Below are positions 8,530 to 18,903 of a stretch of 54,155 nucleotides of DNA, piece by piece. The notes under the pieces are model-generated. The model was given only the letters and a program-made list of their open reading frames with translations. It made no database searches and was not told where the DNA came from. The DNA is taken from the NCBI GenBank assembly GCA_029262375.1, contig JAJCZM010000041.1, forward strand, positions 1 through 54,155, in the 5' to 3' direction. This DNA is from Deltaproteobacteria bacterium (lineage in GTDB: Bacteria > Desulfobacterota > Binatia > UBA1149 > SPBQ01). The stretch's first letter is position 1; every line of letters starts with the position of its first letter. A program made the position numbers and the translations under genes.

Positions 8530-9815
8530 GGTGTGTCCTCCAGCGCACGATCGATGATCGTGTCGATATGTGTCAGTGCGTGTTTCTCGTCGAAGCAGTC
8601 ATCGAGTTCAGCCGGGCTGAGCCTCTTCGAAATGTCGGCGTCCGCGCGAACGGCTGCGCGGAAGTCGCCCTCCGCCAGCGCGCAACGCTGCACCCAGCGG
8701 TAGCCCTCTTCCCGAGCGATGTCTTTGTCCACTAGCGCCAGCAAGATGCGCTCAGATGAAAGTCGGCCGCCGGTGATGTCGAGGTTGCGGCGCATGGCAT
8801 CGGGGCGAACGTCGAGGTCGGCTATGAGGCGAGTCATACGGCCGAGCATGAAATCCAATATGATCGTGGCGTCAGGGCCGATGACGCGCTCGACCGAGGA
8901 ATGACTGATGTCGCGTTCGTGCCACAGCGCGATGTTCTCGAACGCCGCGGCGGAATAGGATCGCAATAGTCGCGCGAGTCCACTGAGATTCTCGGTGAGA
9001 ATGGGATTGCGCTTGTGAGGCATCGCGGACGAGCCCTTTTGGCCTTTTCCGAAAGGCTCGAGGGCTTCCAAAAGTTCGGTGCGTTGCATGTGCCGAATCT
9101 CGGTGGCGAATCGCTCGAGGCCGCCGCCGATGGTTGCCAGCGTTGCGAAGTACATCGCATGCCGGTCGCGTGGCACGACCTGCGTCGAGACGGGCTCGAC
9201 GACCAGTCCGAGCGAGTCGAGAACCTCTGCTTCGATATCAGGACCGTTCATCGCGTAGGTTCCGACCGCGCCGGAAAGCTTTCCGTGCGAGATCTCCGCA
9301 CGAGCAGCACGCAATCGATGCAGCGCACGCATCAGCTCAGCGTACCAACCTGCGAGCTTCAGCCCGAACGTGATCGGCTCTGCGTGAATCCCGTGGGTGC
9401 GGCCCGCCATGACGGTCGCGCGGTGGGACTCGACCTGCTTTCTGACCGCTGCGATCAGCTCGAGTAACGCCTTCTCGAGCGCGTCAGTCGCTTCGACCAG
9501 CTGCAACGCGAATGCTGTGTCGAGCACGTCGGAAGAGGTCATCCCGAAATGTAGGAAGCGGCCCTCGGGGCCGATGCTTTCTGCGGCAGCCGTGACGAAC
9601 GCGATGACGTCGTGGTGTACCTCGGCCTCGATCTCGGCGACGCGCGCGGCGTCAACCGACGCCTTCTTACGCATCACTTTCGTGGCTTCGGTGGGGATGA
9701 TGCCGCGTTTCGCGAGCGACTCGCAGACGCGGATCTCAACCTCGAGCATGACCGCATAGCGGTGCTCGTCGGACCAGATCTTTCCTAGATGGGGACGGGT
9801 ATAGCGTTCAATCAC
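8526..9815 (-). CDS. purB: Adenylosuccinate lyase
   Basis: PurB cleaves SAICAR to AICAR plus fumarate, and adenylosuccinate to AMP plus fumarate. The fumarase/aspartase superfamily signature is clear in SSAMPHKRNPI, which holds the flexible catalytic loop with the serine. AGRTHGIHAEP carries the conserved His region, and HFGMTSSDVLDTA is also family-typical. The 429-aa length is normal. The start is GTG 9815 (IERYTRPHLGKIWSDE). It is the first gene of the purine operon read towards purF. The 108 bases before it, back to dut, hold no terminator that I can see, so it may be read through from dut. Confidence 0.96.
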   Translation of the reverse strand: MIERYTRPHLGKIWSDEHRYAVMLEVEIRVCESLAKRGIIPTEATKVMRKKASVDAARVAEIEAEVHHDVIAFVTAAAESIGPEGRFLHFGMTSSDVLDTAFALQLVEATDALEKALLELIAAVRKQVESHRATVMAGRTHGIHAEPITFGLKLAGWYAELMRALHRLRAARAEISHGKLSGAVGTYAMNGPDIEAEVLDSLGLVVEPVSTQVVPRDRHAMYFATLATIGGGLERFATEIRHMQRTELLEALEPFGKGQKGSSAMPHKRNPILTENLSGLARLLRSYSAAAFENIALWHERDISHSSVERVIGPDATIILDFMLGRMTRLIADLDVRPDAMRRNLDITGGRLSSERILLALVDKDIAREEGYRWVQRCALAEGDFRAAVRADADISKRLSPAELDDCFDEKHALTHIDTIIDRALEDTP

Positions 9816-9923
9816 CGCGTAGCTCTTTGTGCCCTTGTCGCTCGAGAGTGCTCTGTGGCGCCTTCGAGTAAGATCGTTGCGTCAATCGCACGGGCGGTGG
9901 GTACACTGCGCGTTAACTGAGTC

Positions 9924-10373
9924 TCACGCTGTGTGGCCGAATCCGCCTTCGCCCCGGTTCGTCTCATCGAGATCGTCTACCTCGACCAGGTCTGCCTGGA
10001 CGACGGGACTAAACACGAGCTGCGCGATGCGCTGGTGCGGCTCGATCGTGATGGGTTTGCGACCCAGGTTGATCAAGATGACGCCCACCTCGCCGCGATA
10101 ATCCGAATCGATCGTGCCCGGAGCATTCGGAATGCTCAGGCCGTGCTTAAGGGCGAGCCCGCTTCGCGGACGCACTTGGCCCTCGTACCCCCGAGGTATG
10201 GCGATCGCAAACCCGCAAGGCACAAGGGTTGTGGCGCCGGGAGCGAGGGAGATCTCAGTCTCGAGCGCCGCATGCAGGTCCATGCCGGCGGCGCCGTCCG
10301 TCATGTAGCGAGGTAGCTGCGTTGCGACGTTTCCGACCCGTTTCACTGCGATCTGGAAGTTGGCGTCGTCCAT
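9924..10373 (-). CDS. dut: dUTP diphosphatase
   Basis: Dut hydrolyses dUTP to dUMP and pyrophosphate, keeping uracil out of DNA. All five motifs of the trimeric dUTPase family are present in order in 149 aa: GAAGMDLHA (I), [11 protein letters not shown] (II), [13 protein letters not shown] (III), RIAQLVF (IV) and the C-terminal arm [10 protein letters not shown] (V), which closes over the active site. The gene begins three bases after the M16 protease stop and so is co-transcribed with it, as in many deltaproteobacteria. Confidence 0.97.
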   Translation of the reverse strand: MDDANFQIAVKRVGNVATQLPRYMTDGAAGMDLHAALETEISLAPGATTLVPCGFAIAIPRGYEGQVRPRSGLALKHGLSIPNAPGTIDSDYRGEVGVILINLGRKPITIEPHQRIAQLVFSPVVQADLVEVDDLDETNRGEGGFGHTA

Positions 10374-10376
10374 TGG

Positions 10377-11636
10377 TCAGTTTGCAGGAAGTGTCAGCAG
10401 ATCGTCGTCCGCGTCGCCTACCAGCGCGACGGCGAGGCGCTCGAATGCGAATAGCTCTTCGGCCAATGCTTGGATGTCGTCGTTCGTGACCGACGAGATG
10501 GCCTCGGTGATTTCGTCCAACGAGATGTGACGGCCGAACTCCATCTGGTTGCGCGCGATCCTGAACATCCGTGCTTCCGTCGACTCCAGCGCCAGCGGGA
10601 TACTTCCGATCAACTGTGCCTTCGTCCTTTCGAGTTCTTCGGACGTGATGCCGTGTGCCGCGATCGACGCGATGTCTTTCGTGATCAACTCCATCACTTC
10701 TTCCGCATGGTCGCGCACCGTCGCGGCATACACACCGGAGTACCCGATATGCTGGAACGGACTCTGGAAGGAGTAGATCGAATACACGAGGCCTTTCTCT
10801 TCGCGCACACGCTGGAATAGTCGCGAACTCATGCCGCCGCCCAACGCAGAGAAGAGCACTTCGGCCACGTCGCGCCGCTCATCGACTACCGAGACGCCCG
10901 GAAGACCGAGAACGATGTGGACCTGCTCGAGGTCACGAGGCGTGACGAACAGGCCCGGATTGAAATCAGGCATATCGGTGACCGGCGGTTCGTAGCTGCC
11001 GGTCATGCCGAGGAAGCGCTCGCGGCATGCGTCGACGAATGCGTCGTGATCGAGGTTGCCCGCTGCCGCTACGACGACGCGATCCGGACGATACCTGTCG
11101 TTCACATAGTCGAGGACGTCATCGCGTTTGATGTTGGCGACGGAGTCCACTGTTCCCGTGACGTTCCATCCAAGCGGATGCCCCGGCCAGTAGCTTTGCA
11201 GGAAGTAGTCGTGAACGAACTCTTCGGGGGAGTCCTCGACATCGAGGATCTCTTGCACGATGACTTCGCGTTCTACTTCGATGTCCTCTGCGAGGAATGT
11301 CGAGTTCAGGAAGATGTCGCCCAACACGTCGAGCACCGTATGGCAGTGCTCGCCCAGCGCGCGGGCGTGATAGCAGGTGTGTTCTTTGCTAGTGAAGGCG
11401 TTGATTGAGCCGCCGAGGCGCTCGATCTCTTCGACAACCTGGAACGCGGTGCGGTCGTGCGTTCCCTTGAAGACCAGGTGTTCGATGAAGTGAGATATTC
11501 CGTTGAGCCGCTCGGTCTCGTGACACGAGCCGTTCTCGACCCAGATACCGACGGTCGCCGACGCGACGTCGGCGACCGGTTCGGTAACTATGCGGAGCCC
11601 GTTCTCGAGCCTCGTGGCTCTACAGGTATCACTCAA
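10377..11636 (-). CDS. M16 family zinc peptidase (processing-protease-like)
   Basis: This is a pitrilysin/processing-peptidase family member of 419 aa, consisting of one N-terminal catalytic and one C-terminal M16 domain. The inverted zinc motif H49-F-I-E52-H53 is intact, and a glutamate at about 129 (EREVIVQEI) is spaced correctly as the third ligand. The C-terminal half has the substrate-grasping R/Y-type region VYSIYSFQSPF. There is no signal peptide, so a cytoplasmic location is expected. It is packed between pnp and dut, a position that is conserved across many bacteria. The physiological substrate of this group is not established. Confidence 0.93.
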   Translation of the reverse strand: MSDTCRATRLENGLRIVTEPVADVASATVGIWVENGSCHETERLNGISHFIEHLVFKGTHDRTAFQVVEEIERLGGSINAFTSKEHTCYHARALGEHCHTVLDVLGDIFLNSTFLAEDIEVEREVIVQEILDVEDSPEEFVHDYFLQSYWPGHPLGWNVTGTVDSVANIKRDDVLDYVNDRYRPDRVVVAAAGNLDHDAFVDACRERFLGMTGSYEPPVTDMPDFNPGLFVTPRDLEQVHIVLGLPGVSVVDERRDVAEVLFSALGGGMSSRLFQRVREEKGLVYSIYSFQSPFQHIGYSGVYAATVRDHAEEVMELITKDIASIAAHGITSEELERTKAQLIGSIPLALESTEARMFRIARNQMEFGRHISLDEITEAISSVTNDDIQALAEELFAFERLAVALVGDADDDLLTLPAN

Positions 11637-11637
11637 A

Positions 11638-13737
11638 TCAGGTTCCCGACTGCTGTTCTAGATCCCGTCGTGCCTCTTTGAGGCTCAATCGGATCTTGCC
11701 CTGCCGATCCACTTCCAGAACCTTGACGGGGATCTCGTCGCCCTCTTTCACCACATCGGTGACGCTCTGGACGCGTTCCTCGGCAAGCTGCGAGATGTGA
11801 AGCAGGCCATCGGTGCCGGGGAGAATTTCGACGAAAGCGCCGAAGTCCACCACCTTGCGGACCTTACCGTCGTAGATACGTCCGACTTCCGGCGAGGCCG
11901 TGAGGCCGCCGACGATGTCGATCGCTTTCCTGAGGGACGCAGCGTCTGCCGAAGCAATCGAAACGGTACCGTCGTCCTCGACGTCGATCTTGCAACCGGT
12001 CTCGGCGACGATGCTGCGGATGACCTTGCCGCCCGGTCCGATGATGTCGCGAATCTTGTCGGGGTCGACCTTGAGGACTTCGATGCGCGGAGCATGTTCG
12101 GAAACGTCTTCGCGCGGTGCCTCCAGCGCCTTGCCCATCTCTCCGAGAATGTGCATCCGGTTGTCGCGAGCCTGGTAGAGCGCGTCGCGCATGATCTCGC
12201 GCGATATGCCCGATATTTTGATGTCCATCTGTACGGCGGTGATTCCGTCGGGGGTGCCGGCGACCTTGAAGTCCATGTCGCCGAGATGATCTTCGTCGCC
12301 CAGAATGTCGGACAGGACCGCGACCGAGTCGCCTTCCTTGATCAGCCCCATGGCAACACCGGCGACCGGTGCTTTGAGCGGAACGCCTGCGTCCATCATC
12401 GAAAGAGCTCCACCGCATACGGAGGCCATCGAAGACGAGCCGTTCGACTCGGTGATCTCCGAGACGATGCGCAGCGTGTACGGGAAGTCCTCTTTCGACG
12501 GCAGAACCGGCAGCAGAGCACGCTCGGCCAGTGCACCGTGTCCGATTTCGCGACGCCCCGGGGAGCCGAAACGACGTGCCTCGCCGACGCTGTAAGGCGG
12601 GAAGTTGTAATGGAGCATGAAGCGCTTCCAGACGTCGCCGTTGAGCGAGTCAATACGCTGCTCGTCGGCGGAGGTGCCGAGCGTCGTGACGACGATCGCC
12701 TGGGTCTCACCGCGCGTGAACAGTGCGCTACCATGCGTGCGGGCCAGCGTGCCGGTTTCGATCGTGATCGGTCGAACCGTTTTCAGGTCACGACCGTCGA
12801 GGCGGACGCCCTTGCCCACGATGTCGCCGCGAACGATCTCTTTCTTGACCGCCGACAGCGCTTCCATGACCTCGCCTTTGCGCTCTATCTGCTCTTCGCT
12901 CAAGCCGGCTACGAAGTCCGCTTTGAACTTGTCGAGTGCAGCGTAACGCTCGAGTTTCTCTTTGACGTTGTAGGCTTCTCGTAGGCCCGGCGTCGCGATC
13001 TCGCGAACCTGCTTCAAAAGGCCCTGGTCCATCTGAGGGGCAATGAACTCGCGTTTGGGACGACCGGCAGCCTTCTGCAGTTCCACCTGTGCATCGAGAA
13101 TCGGCAGGATCGCGTCGTGCGCGAAGTACAGTGCTTCGAGGATCTCGTCCTCAGGCACGACGTTTGCGCCGCCTTCGACCATGACGATGGCTTCACGGCT
13201 GGCTGCGACCAGAATGTTGACGTCGCCCTCTTCGGTCTGCTCAGGCGTTGGGTTGACGATGAGCTTGCCGTCCATACGGCCAACGCGGATTGCGCCGATG
13301 GGACCGTCGAACGGAATATCGGAGATCGTGAAGGCGGCGGACGCTCCGCAAAGACTCAGAACATCGGGACAACCCGCCGGGTCTGCCGACATGACTGTTG
13401 CGATGACCTGCGTCTCGAAGCGATAACCTTCAGGAAACAGCGGGCGAATCGGGCGGTCGATGACGCGGCAGGTGAGGATCTCATGCCCCGCCGGTCGACC
13501 TTCACGTTTGAAGAAGCCACCCGGAATTTTGCCGGCGGCGTAGGATTTCTCCTGGTACTCGACGGTGAGTGGGAAAAAGTCCAAGCCCTCACGGGCGGAC
13601 TTGGCGGATACTGCCGTGACCAACACGGATGTATCGCTGTATGTCATCATGACGGCGCCGTCAGCCTGCTTGGCGACTTTGCCCGTCTCCATCAGGAGGC
13701 GACGGCCTCCGACTTCAAGTTCTACTTGGTGAGCCAT
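11638..13737 (-). CDS. pnp: Polyribonucleotide nucleotidyltransferase (PNPase)
   Basis: PNPase degrades RNA phosphorolytically from the 3' end and is a core part of the mRNA decay machinery. The 699-aa protein has the full layout: two RNase PH domains (the first beginning [21 protein letters not shown]; the second with [15 protein letters not shown] and [10 protein letters not shown]), a KH domain with the [13 protein letters not shown] loop at about 555-570, and a C-terminal S1 domain ([21 protein letters not shown]). It is preceded by rpsO, as in most bacteria. A ribosome-binding AGAGG precedes the ATG, and a small hairpin sits in the leader. Confidence 0.97.
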   Translation of the reverse strand: MAHQVELEVGGRRLLMETGKVAKQADGAVMMTYSDTSVLVTAVSAKSAREGLDFFPLTVEYQEKSYAAGKIPGGFFKREGRPAGHEILTCRVIDRPIRPLFPEGYRFETQVIATVMSADPAGCPDVLSLCGASAAFTISDIPFDGPIGAIRVGRMDGKLIVNPTPEQTEEGDVNILVAASREAIVMVEGGANVVPEDEILEALYFAHDAILPILDAQVELQKAAGRPKREFIAPQMDQGLLKQVREIATPGLREAYNVKEKLERYAALDKFKADFVAGLSEEQIERKGEVMEALSAVKKEIVRGDIVGKGVRLDGRDLKTVRPITIETGTLARTHGSALFTRGETQAIVVTTLGTSADEQRIDSLNGDVWKRFMLHYNFPPYSVGEARRFGSPGRREIGHGALAERALLPVLPSKEDFPYTLRIVSEITESNGSSSMASVCGGALSMMDAGVPLKAPVAGVAMGLIKEGDSVAVLSDILGDEDHLGDMDFKVAGTPDGITAVQMDIKISGISREIMRDALYQARDNRMHILGEMGKALEAPREDVSEHAPRIEVLKVDPDKIRDIIGPGGKVIRSIVAETGCKIDVEDDGTVSIASADAASLRKAIDIVGGLTASPEVGRIYDGKVRKVVDFGAFVEILPGTDGLLHISQLAEERVQSVTDVVKEGDEIPVKVLEVDRQGKIRLSLKEARRDLEQQSGT

Positions 13738-13756
13738 TAATTAAACCTCTGCCAAT

Positions 13757-13775
13757 CCGAAGATTCGCGATTCGG
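13757..13775 (-). promoter_or_regulatory. Hairpin in the pnp leader
   Basis: CCGAA (13757-13761) and TTCGG (13771-13775) form an inverted repeat with a 9-base loop in the rpsO-pnp intergenic RNA. CTCT at 13747-13750 and AGAG at 13775-13778 could extend it. E. coli pnp mRNA is autoregulated through a leader stem cut by RNase III. This stem is much shorter, so an equivalent role is only a suggestion. Confidence 0.35.
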
Positions 13776-13804
13776 AGAGGATAGTTCGAACTGAACGAGC
13801 GCTG

Positions 13805-14077
13805 TTACTTACGCAGGCCAAGACGCTCGATGACCGTGAGGTATCGTGCGTGTTCGGTCCGCTTTAGGTAGTCCAGCAATCGGCGCCGCTTGCTAACGAG
13901 TTTGAGCAGTCCGCGCCGAGAGTGGTGATCCTTCTTGTGGATCTTGAAGTGCTCCGTAAGGTGGACGATCCGTCCGGTCAGGAGCGCAATCTGGACTTCT
14001 GGAGAGCCCGTGTCGGTACCGTGAGCCCGGTAGGCCTCGATGATGGCCTCTTTCGGCTCTGTTCCCTGTGCTTGCAT
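13805..14077 (-). CDS. rpsO: 30S ribosomal protein S15
   Basis: S15 binds 16S rRNA helices 20-22 and organises the platform of the small subunit. The 90-aa sequence is a full-length match to the family: [45 protein letters not shown] and a basic C-terminal helix with [12 protein letters not shown]. It lies between truB and pnp in the standard order. The 178-base gap back to truB is the longest space in this operon, and it contains a small inverted repeat (AGCGG/CCGCT) just before the ATG, where autogenous control of S15 would act. Confidence 0.97.
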   Translation of the reverse strand: MQAQGTEPKEAIIEAYRAHGTDTGSPEVQIALLTGRIVHLTEHFKIHKKDHHSRRGLLKLVSKRRRLLDYLKRTEHARYLTVIERLGLRK

Positions 14078-14255
14078 GTCGTCTTAAGCGGACTTCCCGC
14101 TGCGTCGCTCGAAATCCGATCCCTCGTCATAGATGACTTGGGGGCTGACCTCACCACGGGCGCGTCGCGTCGTTCCTATCTTCCTCTACTTTTTCTATTG
14201 ATTAGACGGCTGCTTCTAACAGTTACGGGTTAGGCGTGCAAGACAGCCGGGCGGG

Positions 14256-15158
14256 TCAGCAGGCTACCGCAAAGACCCTTTCGAAGTCCCATCCCACGGG
14301 GGTTGCACGCACCACCGCTACCAAGTCGTCGGCGGGTGCCATGATACGCCGCAGTTCCCCCTGGGCGGCGGCTTTGGGGAGGCTCAAGAGGACTTTCTGT
14401 CGCCCCTGCCGCAGGTCGTCCGCCGTTGCTCGATCCACGCTGAACTGCGGCATATGCCCGATTGCCTGCGCCATTCCCACCATTTCCGGGTCTGCGTCGG
14501 CCTCGACCTGTTCGAGCGAAATCGCCGATTCGAGGCGGAAATCGCCGAACGTCGTCCGCACCAACTCGACCAGAGTGGCGCCGCAGCCGATCGCATCGCC
14601 GAGATCTCGCGCGAGACTTCGCACGTAAGTGCCCTTGGAGCAGGCCACTTCGAGCGCGATTCGGTCCGGTCCGAGCGCGCGAAGCTCGAGCAGGTCAATT
14701 CGGACAGGGCGCGGCTCGAGCTGTGGGGCGCGGCCCTCGCGGGCCAGCTTGTACATTGGCACCCCGCCCTTCTTGATCGCCGAGTACGCCGGCGGGACCT
14801 GCTGTTGCTCTCCTGTGAACTGCTGTGCCAGCGTCGAGAGGTCGAGACCGGCGGCATCGGGAATTTGTTTGGCGCGCTCGAGGACTTCGCCGGTTCCATC
14901 AAGCGTATCGGTGCGAATTCCCAGCTCGAGGACGCCGCGATACCCCTTGTCGGCCGTATTGAGGAAAGGAGCGATCTTGGTCGCTTCGCCGACGCATAGG
15001 GGCAGCAGACCGGACGCGAAGGGATCCAGCGTCCCGAGATGGCCTACCTTCGGTTTCCCGATCGCGTTGCGGACTATGGCAACCGCCTTCGCCGAGGTGA
15101 CGCCGGTCGGTTTGTCGAGAAGCAGGATTCCGGATCGGCGCGCAGGATTATTCTTCAT
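14256..15158 (-). CDS. truB: tRNA pseudouridine(55) synthase
   Basis: TruB converts U55 in the T-loop of tRNAs to pseudouridine. Family motifs are GILLLDKPTGVTSAKAV at the N-terminus, VGHLGTLDPFASGLLPLCVGEATK with the catalytic aspartate, and a Y-K pair in AYSAIKKGGVPMYKLAREG, with CSKGTYVRSLARDLG further on. The start chosen is ATG 15158, which overlaps the rbfA stop by 11 bases. A longer frame would add nine residues of non-conserved sequence. The product is 300 aa, with an ordinary short C-terminal domain. Confidence 0.96.
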   Translation of the reverse strand: MKNNPARRSGILLLDKPTGVTSAKAVAIVRNAIGKPKVGHLGTLDPFASGLLPLCVGEATKIAPFLNTADKGYRGVLELGIRTDTLDGTGEVLERAKQIPDAAGLDLSTLAQQFTGEQQQVPPAYSAIKKGGVPMYKLAREGRAPQLEPRPVRIDLLELRALGPDRIALEVACSKGTYVRSLARDLGDAIGCGATLVELVRTTFGDFRLESAISLEQVEADADPEMVGMAQAIGHMPQFSVDRATADDLRQGRQKVLLSLPKAAAQGELRRIMAPADDLVAVVRATPVGWDFERVFAVAC

Positions 15159-15525
15159 CGTCGCAGTCGGTCGGTGGGTCGGCACCTGACGCGGGCTGAT
15201 CGACCAGTTGGCCGATGCGGTCGGCGAGATCCGCGGAGTCGTCGGGTGAGAATCGCAGCTCGGGCACGTGCCGGAGCTTTAGTCGCCGAGCCAGTTCGCG
15301 GCGAATGAATCCGCTGGCCTTGCCCAACGCCGTGGCGGCTTCGTCACGGGCTTCGACGCCGTCCAAACTGGAAAAGTACACACGCGCTTGGCGTAGATCG
15401 GGCGTCATCTTCGTGTCGGTAAACGTGACGAGATTCAGACGTGGATCGCGGACTTCCGATTCGACGATCTTCGAGACTTCTTGGAGGATCTGCCGTCCTA
15501 CCCGTTCCGCGCGTTGCGATGCCAT
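15148..15525 (-). CDS. rbfA: 30S ribosome-binding factor A
   Basis: RbfA binds the pre-30S subunit and helps mature the 5' end of 16S rRNA. The 125-aa sequence has the type II KH-like fold pattern of the family: RVGRQILQEVSKIVESEVRD, LVTFTDTKMTPDLRQARVYFS, and the HVPELRF strand with a following helix DLADRIGQLVD. The C-terminus is acidic. In many relatives a DHH-type nanoRNase gene lies between rbfA and truB; here they overlap directly. Confidence 0.95.
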   Translation of the reverse strand: MASQRAERVGRQILQEVSKIVESEVRDPRLNLVTFTDTKMTPDLRQARVYFSSLDGVEARDEAATALGKASGFIRRELARRLKLRHVPELRFSPDDSADLADRIGQLVDQPASGADPPTDCDDEE

Positions 15526-15559
15526 ATCTATTCAGTGACCCGCAGCGTCGCCCGCTGCT

Positions 15560-15847
15560 TCAGTAGTTGTCGAAGTCATAATGTTCCTCGCCCGCTTCGG
15601 CCAATCCTAGGCCACAAATGAAAGAAGAAACTTCGCGTAGCGAGCGATCCACGTGATCGCGCTCGTTGCCTACCTGCGCGATCCCTAACGTAATCTTCTG
15701 CCAGTTGTCGAGGTCGTCCGTCTCGGCGATGGAGACGTTGAACTTCGAAGACACGCGCGCTTTGACCGCGCGAACGACGGAACGCTTCCCTTTCAAGGAG
15801 TGATTGTCCGGCAAGTACAAGAGGAGCGTGAGAACGCCTACTACCAT
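15560..15847 (-). CDS. ylxP: DUF503 (YlxP-like) protein
   Basis: This 95-aa protein belongs to the DUF503/YlxP family, found between infB and rbfA in many bacteria and thought to be a small ribosome-assembly-associated factor. Recognisable parts are the N-terminal strand VVGVLTLLLYLPDNHSLKGKR, the VRAVKARVSSKFNVSIAETD segment and the helix with GNERDHVDRSL. Its genomic position between infB and rbfA supports the call. The function is not established experimentally to my knowledge. Confidence 0.92.
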   Translation of the reverse strand: MVVGVLTLLLYLPDNHSLKGKRSVVRAVKARVSSKFNVSIAETDDLDNWQKITLGIAQVGNERDHVDRSLREVSSFICGLGLAEAGEEHYDFDNY

Positions 15848-15879
15848 CTCGCAGCCGCTCTCTCAGAGCACGCCGCGCT

Positions 15880-18800
15880 TCAGGACGGCGTTTCCGCCGG
15901 CTCCGGTTCCGGCTCCGGTTCGTGCTGCTTGGCGTCGCTCAGCGAACGCTTCACTTCGTCGAGTCGGAAGCTCTCGATGACGTCGCCCGGTTTCAGGTCG
16001 TTGTAACGATCGATGCCGATACCGCACTCGTAACCGGCCTGCACTTCGCGCGCGTCGTCTTTGAAGCGACGAAGGCTGCCTATCGTGCCGGTGTGCACCA
16101 CAACGTTGTCTCGCAACAAGCGGCACTGGCTATTGCGCGTCATTTTGCCTTCCGTGATGTAACAACCGGCGATCGTCACGCCGCCAGGAACGTTGAACGT
16201 ATCTCGGACCTCTGCGCGCCCCTCGCCAATTTCTTTGAAGTCTGGTGCGAGCAGCCCTTCGAGGCCTGCTGTCACTTCATCGATGACCTCGTAAATCACC
16301 GTGTGTAGGCGCACGTCCACGCCTTCTGTGGCCGCCAGTTTGCGTGCCTTGCCTTCGGGCCTGACGTGGAAGCCTACGATGATCGCCTTCGATGCCATTG
16401 CGAGCTGCACGTCCGATTCGTTGATCGCACCTACGCCCAGATGGATAACGTTCAGCGCGACTTCGCTATTGCTGAGTTTTTCGAGAGCTTGCTTGAGCGC
16501 TTCGGCCGAGCCGTGCACATCTGCCTTGATGACGACCTTGAGTTCGCTGACATCGCCCGCGGCAACCTGACGTTGCAGGTCTTCCAACGACATACGCGCG
16601 GATGCTGCGGCTTGTGCATTGCGGACCGTGTCTTTGCGATGGTCGGCGACTTGCTGTGCGCGACCGAGATCTTCGACTGCATCGAATGCATCGCCGGCTT
16701 CCGGTACGCCGTCGAGACCGATGATTTCGACCGCTTGCGACGGTCCTGCTTCGGTCAATTGGCGACCCGTGTGGTCGCTCATGGCGCGAACTCGACCGGT
16801 TGTTTCGCCGACTACGAAGTAGTCGCCCCGGCTGAGATTGCCGCGCTGAATGAGCACCGTGGCGACCGGGCCCCTGCCCTTGTCCAGTCGAGACTCGATG
16901 ACCGTACCACGCGCCGCGCCTTCGTTGGGAGCCTGCAGTTCCAGCATCTGGGAAGCAAGGCTGATGGACTCTAGAAGTTCGGAGATTCCTTCCTGCTTCA
17001 GGGCCGAGACCGGCACGAACTGAGTGTCGCCGCCCCAGTCTTCCGGCTGGAGACCATACTCGCTGAGTTGTTGTTTCACGCGATCAGGGTTCGCGTCCGG
17101 CTTGTCCATCTTGTTGACGGCTACAACGACGGGGATCGCAGCTGCCTTCGCATGGTTCACGCCTTCGATGGTCTGCGGCATCACACCGTCATCGGCCGCT
17201 GTAACGAGGACGACAATGTCGGTGACGCTGGCTCCGCGAGCACGCATGGCGGTAAACGCCGCGTGGCCCGGTGTGTCGAGGAAGCAGATCTCCCCATGCG
17301 GTGTCGTCACGGTGTACGCACCGATGTGCTGCGTGATTCCGCCGGCTTCGCCGTCGACTACATTGGATTTGCGGATGACGTCGAGCAGCGATGTTTTGCC
17401 GTGATCGACATGCCCCATGATCGTGACCACCGGCGGGCGCGGTTTCGCTTCGAACTCCTCGGTATCCTCGGCACCGGCGACCGATAGGAGCTCATCGACG
17501 TTTACAGCAGTATTCGCGATTCGATAGTCGAACTCGTCTGCCACCAACGTTGCGGTATCGAAATCGATCGGGTCGTTGATGCTCTTCATCACTCCGAGCC
17601 GCATCAGTACCCCGAGGACTTCGCCGGCCTTGATACCCAGCGCCTTCGCCAGTTCACCCGCGGTGCTGACTTCGTTGATCTTGATGACGCGCTTACTGGC
17701 CTTCGGCACGGTGACTTCGGTCTTTGAGATCTTTTGTCCGGGGGCGACTCGTCGCTTCATCGGCCGACGGCCGCGCGACTGGAATGACCGTTCGAGCGCA
17801 TCGAACATGTCTTCTTTACGAACGACCTTGCGCTTCTTGCGACGGCCGGCTTTGTCTTCGGTGGCCGGTTCGCCCGGTTTCTTTTCTTCGGTGGAGGCCG
17901 CTCCCGGCGGTAACACGGGCTTCGCTTGCTTGCTGAGATCGATACGACCCAGCACGCGCGAGACCGGAGCGGGAGCTTCCGCTTCCTTGGCCGCTTCGGG
18001 CGCAGCGGCTTCCACCGCGGCGTCTACCGCTGGCTCTGCGGTGGAAGCCACCGGCTCCGCGGCGACTTCGGTTTTCTCGCCCTCGCCCTCGCCCTTCGCC
18101 TCTATCTTGCTCTCGGTCTCGACTACAGGCGCCGTCGCGCTCTCTGCTTCCTGCTGCGCGGTCGTGGCGGCTGCAGCCGCTGCCTCGGCTTCGGCCTTCG
18201 CTCGAGCGACGGCCGCCGCTGCTTCTGCGGCTGCGTTCTCTTCCTCGACCGCAAGCGCTGCGGCTCGACTCAGCATCTCTTCTGCGAGCTTGTCCGCATC
18301 GTCGATAGGAGCGTCGATCGGCTCTTCATCGGCAGTGGTTTCGGCCGCTCCCTCGATGGAGCCGGCGCCGTTCACACGCGGTTGTCCCGCGCCCGATAGT
18401 CCGCCCTCCACGCCTGGTGGAACCGTTGCCAGTGCGGCCGAGCCGAAGGCACGTGCCGACGCGGAAAAGTCTCCGGGGACGAATGAGGTCAGGGCCTCGG
18501 GGGTCAAATCGACGGCTGTGGGAGCACTGATGCGCGCATCCGGCATTCGCAGCACGGGGACGGCTTCTTCGGTGGAACCACCGGGGACCACTTGCGTACG
18601 CTTCTTACGTCGCAGTAGTACGCCGCGCTTTACTCGCGTCTCGGTAATCTCGTCGTAGCCGGCCGCCGTCCCTTCACCGGGGCGGCGTACTTCGACCTTG
18701 CGGCGCGTAACGACCGGGCGGTCCTCGACCGCCCGCGAAGCGAGATTCATCTCGTTTTCGACTCGACTCGCCTCCGCATCAGTCAGGCTGCTCTGAGCTT

Positions 18801-18897
18801 TCTTGCCCGTGATGCCCACCTTGCCGAGGTGGTCGAGAATATCGCGGGACTTTACGCCCCATTCGTTCGCAAGCTCGTGTATTCGCCGATTCGCCAT
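15880..18897 (-). CDS. infB: Translation initiation factor IF-2
   Basis: IF-2 is the GTPase that brings formyl-Met-tRNA to the 30S subunit and promotes 50S joining. The 1005-aa protein starts with an IF2_N motif ([21 protein letters not shown]), followed by a long Ala/Glu-rich linker (about residues 110-340), a lysine/arginine-rich patch, and a second IF2_N motif ([21 protein letters not shown]). The GTPase domain has G1 GHVDHGKT near 495, DTPGHAAFT and NKMDKP. Domains II, III and C2 follow, with the conserved [11 protein letters not shown] and [10 protein letters not shown] segments. The extreme C-terminus has a Glu-Pro repeat. It is larger than E. coli IF-2 (890 aa) because of the linker. 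Confidence 0.97.
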   Translation of the reverse strand: MANRRIHELANEWGVKSRDILDHLGKVGITGKKAQSSLTDAEASRVENEMNLASRAVEDRPVVTRRKVEVRRPGEGTAAGYDEITETRVKRGVLLRRKKRTQVVPGGSTEEAVPVLRMPDARISAPTAVDLTPEALTSFVPGDFSASARAFGSAALATVPPGVEGGLSGAGQPRVNGAGSIEGAAETTADEEPIDAPIDDADKLAEEMLSRAAALAVEEENAAAEAAAAVARAKAEAEAAAAAATTAQQEAESATAPVVETESKIEAKGEGEGEKTEVAAEPVASTAEPAVDAAVEAAAPEAAKEAEAPAPVSRVLGRIDLSKQAKPVLPPGAASTEEKKPGEPATEDKAGRRKKRKVVRKEDMFDALERSFQSRGRRPMKRRVAPGQKISKTEVTVPKASKRVIKINEVSTAGELAKALGIKAGEVLGVLMRLGVMKSINDPIDFDTATLVADEFDYRIANTAVNVDELLSVAGAEDTEEFEAKPRPPVVTIMGHVDHGKTSLLDVIRKSNVVDGEAGGITQHIGAYTVTTPHGEICFLDTPGHAAFTAMRARGASVTDIVVLVTAADDGVMPQTIEGVNHAKAAAIPVVVAVNKMDKPDANPDRVKQQLSEYGLQPEDWGGDTQFVPVSALKQEGISELLESISLASQMLELQAPNEGAARGTVIESRLDKGRGPVATVLIQRGNLSRGDYFVVGETTGRVRAMSDHTGRQLTEAGPSQAVEIIGLDGVPEAGDAFDAVEDLGRAQQVADHRKDTVRNAQAAASARMSLEDLQRQVAAGDVSELKVVIKADVHGSAEALKQALEKLSNSEVALNVIHLGVGAINESDVQLAMASKAIIVGFHVRPEGKARKLAATEGVDVRLHTVIYEVIDEVTAGLEGLLAPDFKEIGEGRAEVRDTFNVPGGVTIAGCYITEGKMTRNSQCRLLRDNVVVHTGTIGSLRRFKDDAREVQAGYECGIGIDRYNDLKPGDVIESFRLDEVKRSLSDAKQHEPEPEPEPAETPS

Positions 18898-18903
18898 CTA
18901 TAT

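Noticed and set aside
11797..12984. Open frame of 395 codons on the plus strand across pnp
   Set aside because: Antisense shadow of the conserved PNPase gene; amino acid composition is charge-rich and pattern-free.
17576..18658. Ala/Ser-rich open frame on the plus strand across infB
   Set aside because: Produced by reading the repetitive Ala/Glu linker codons backwards; no independent evidence.
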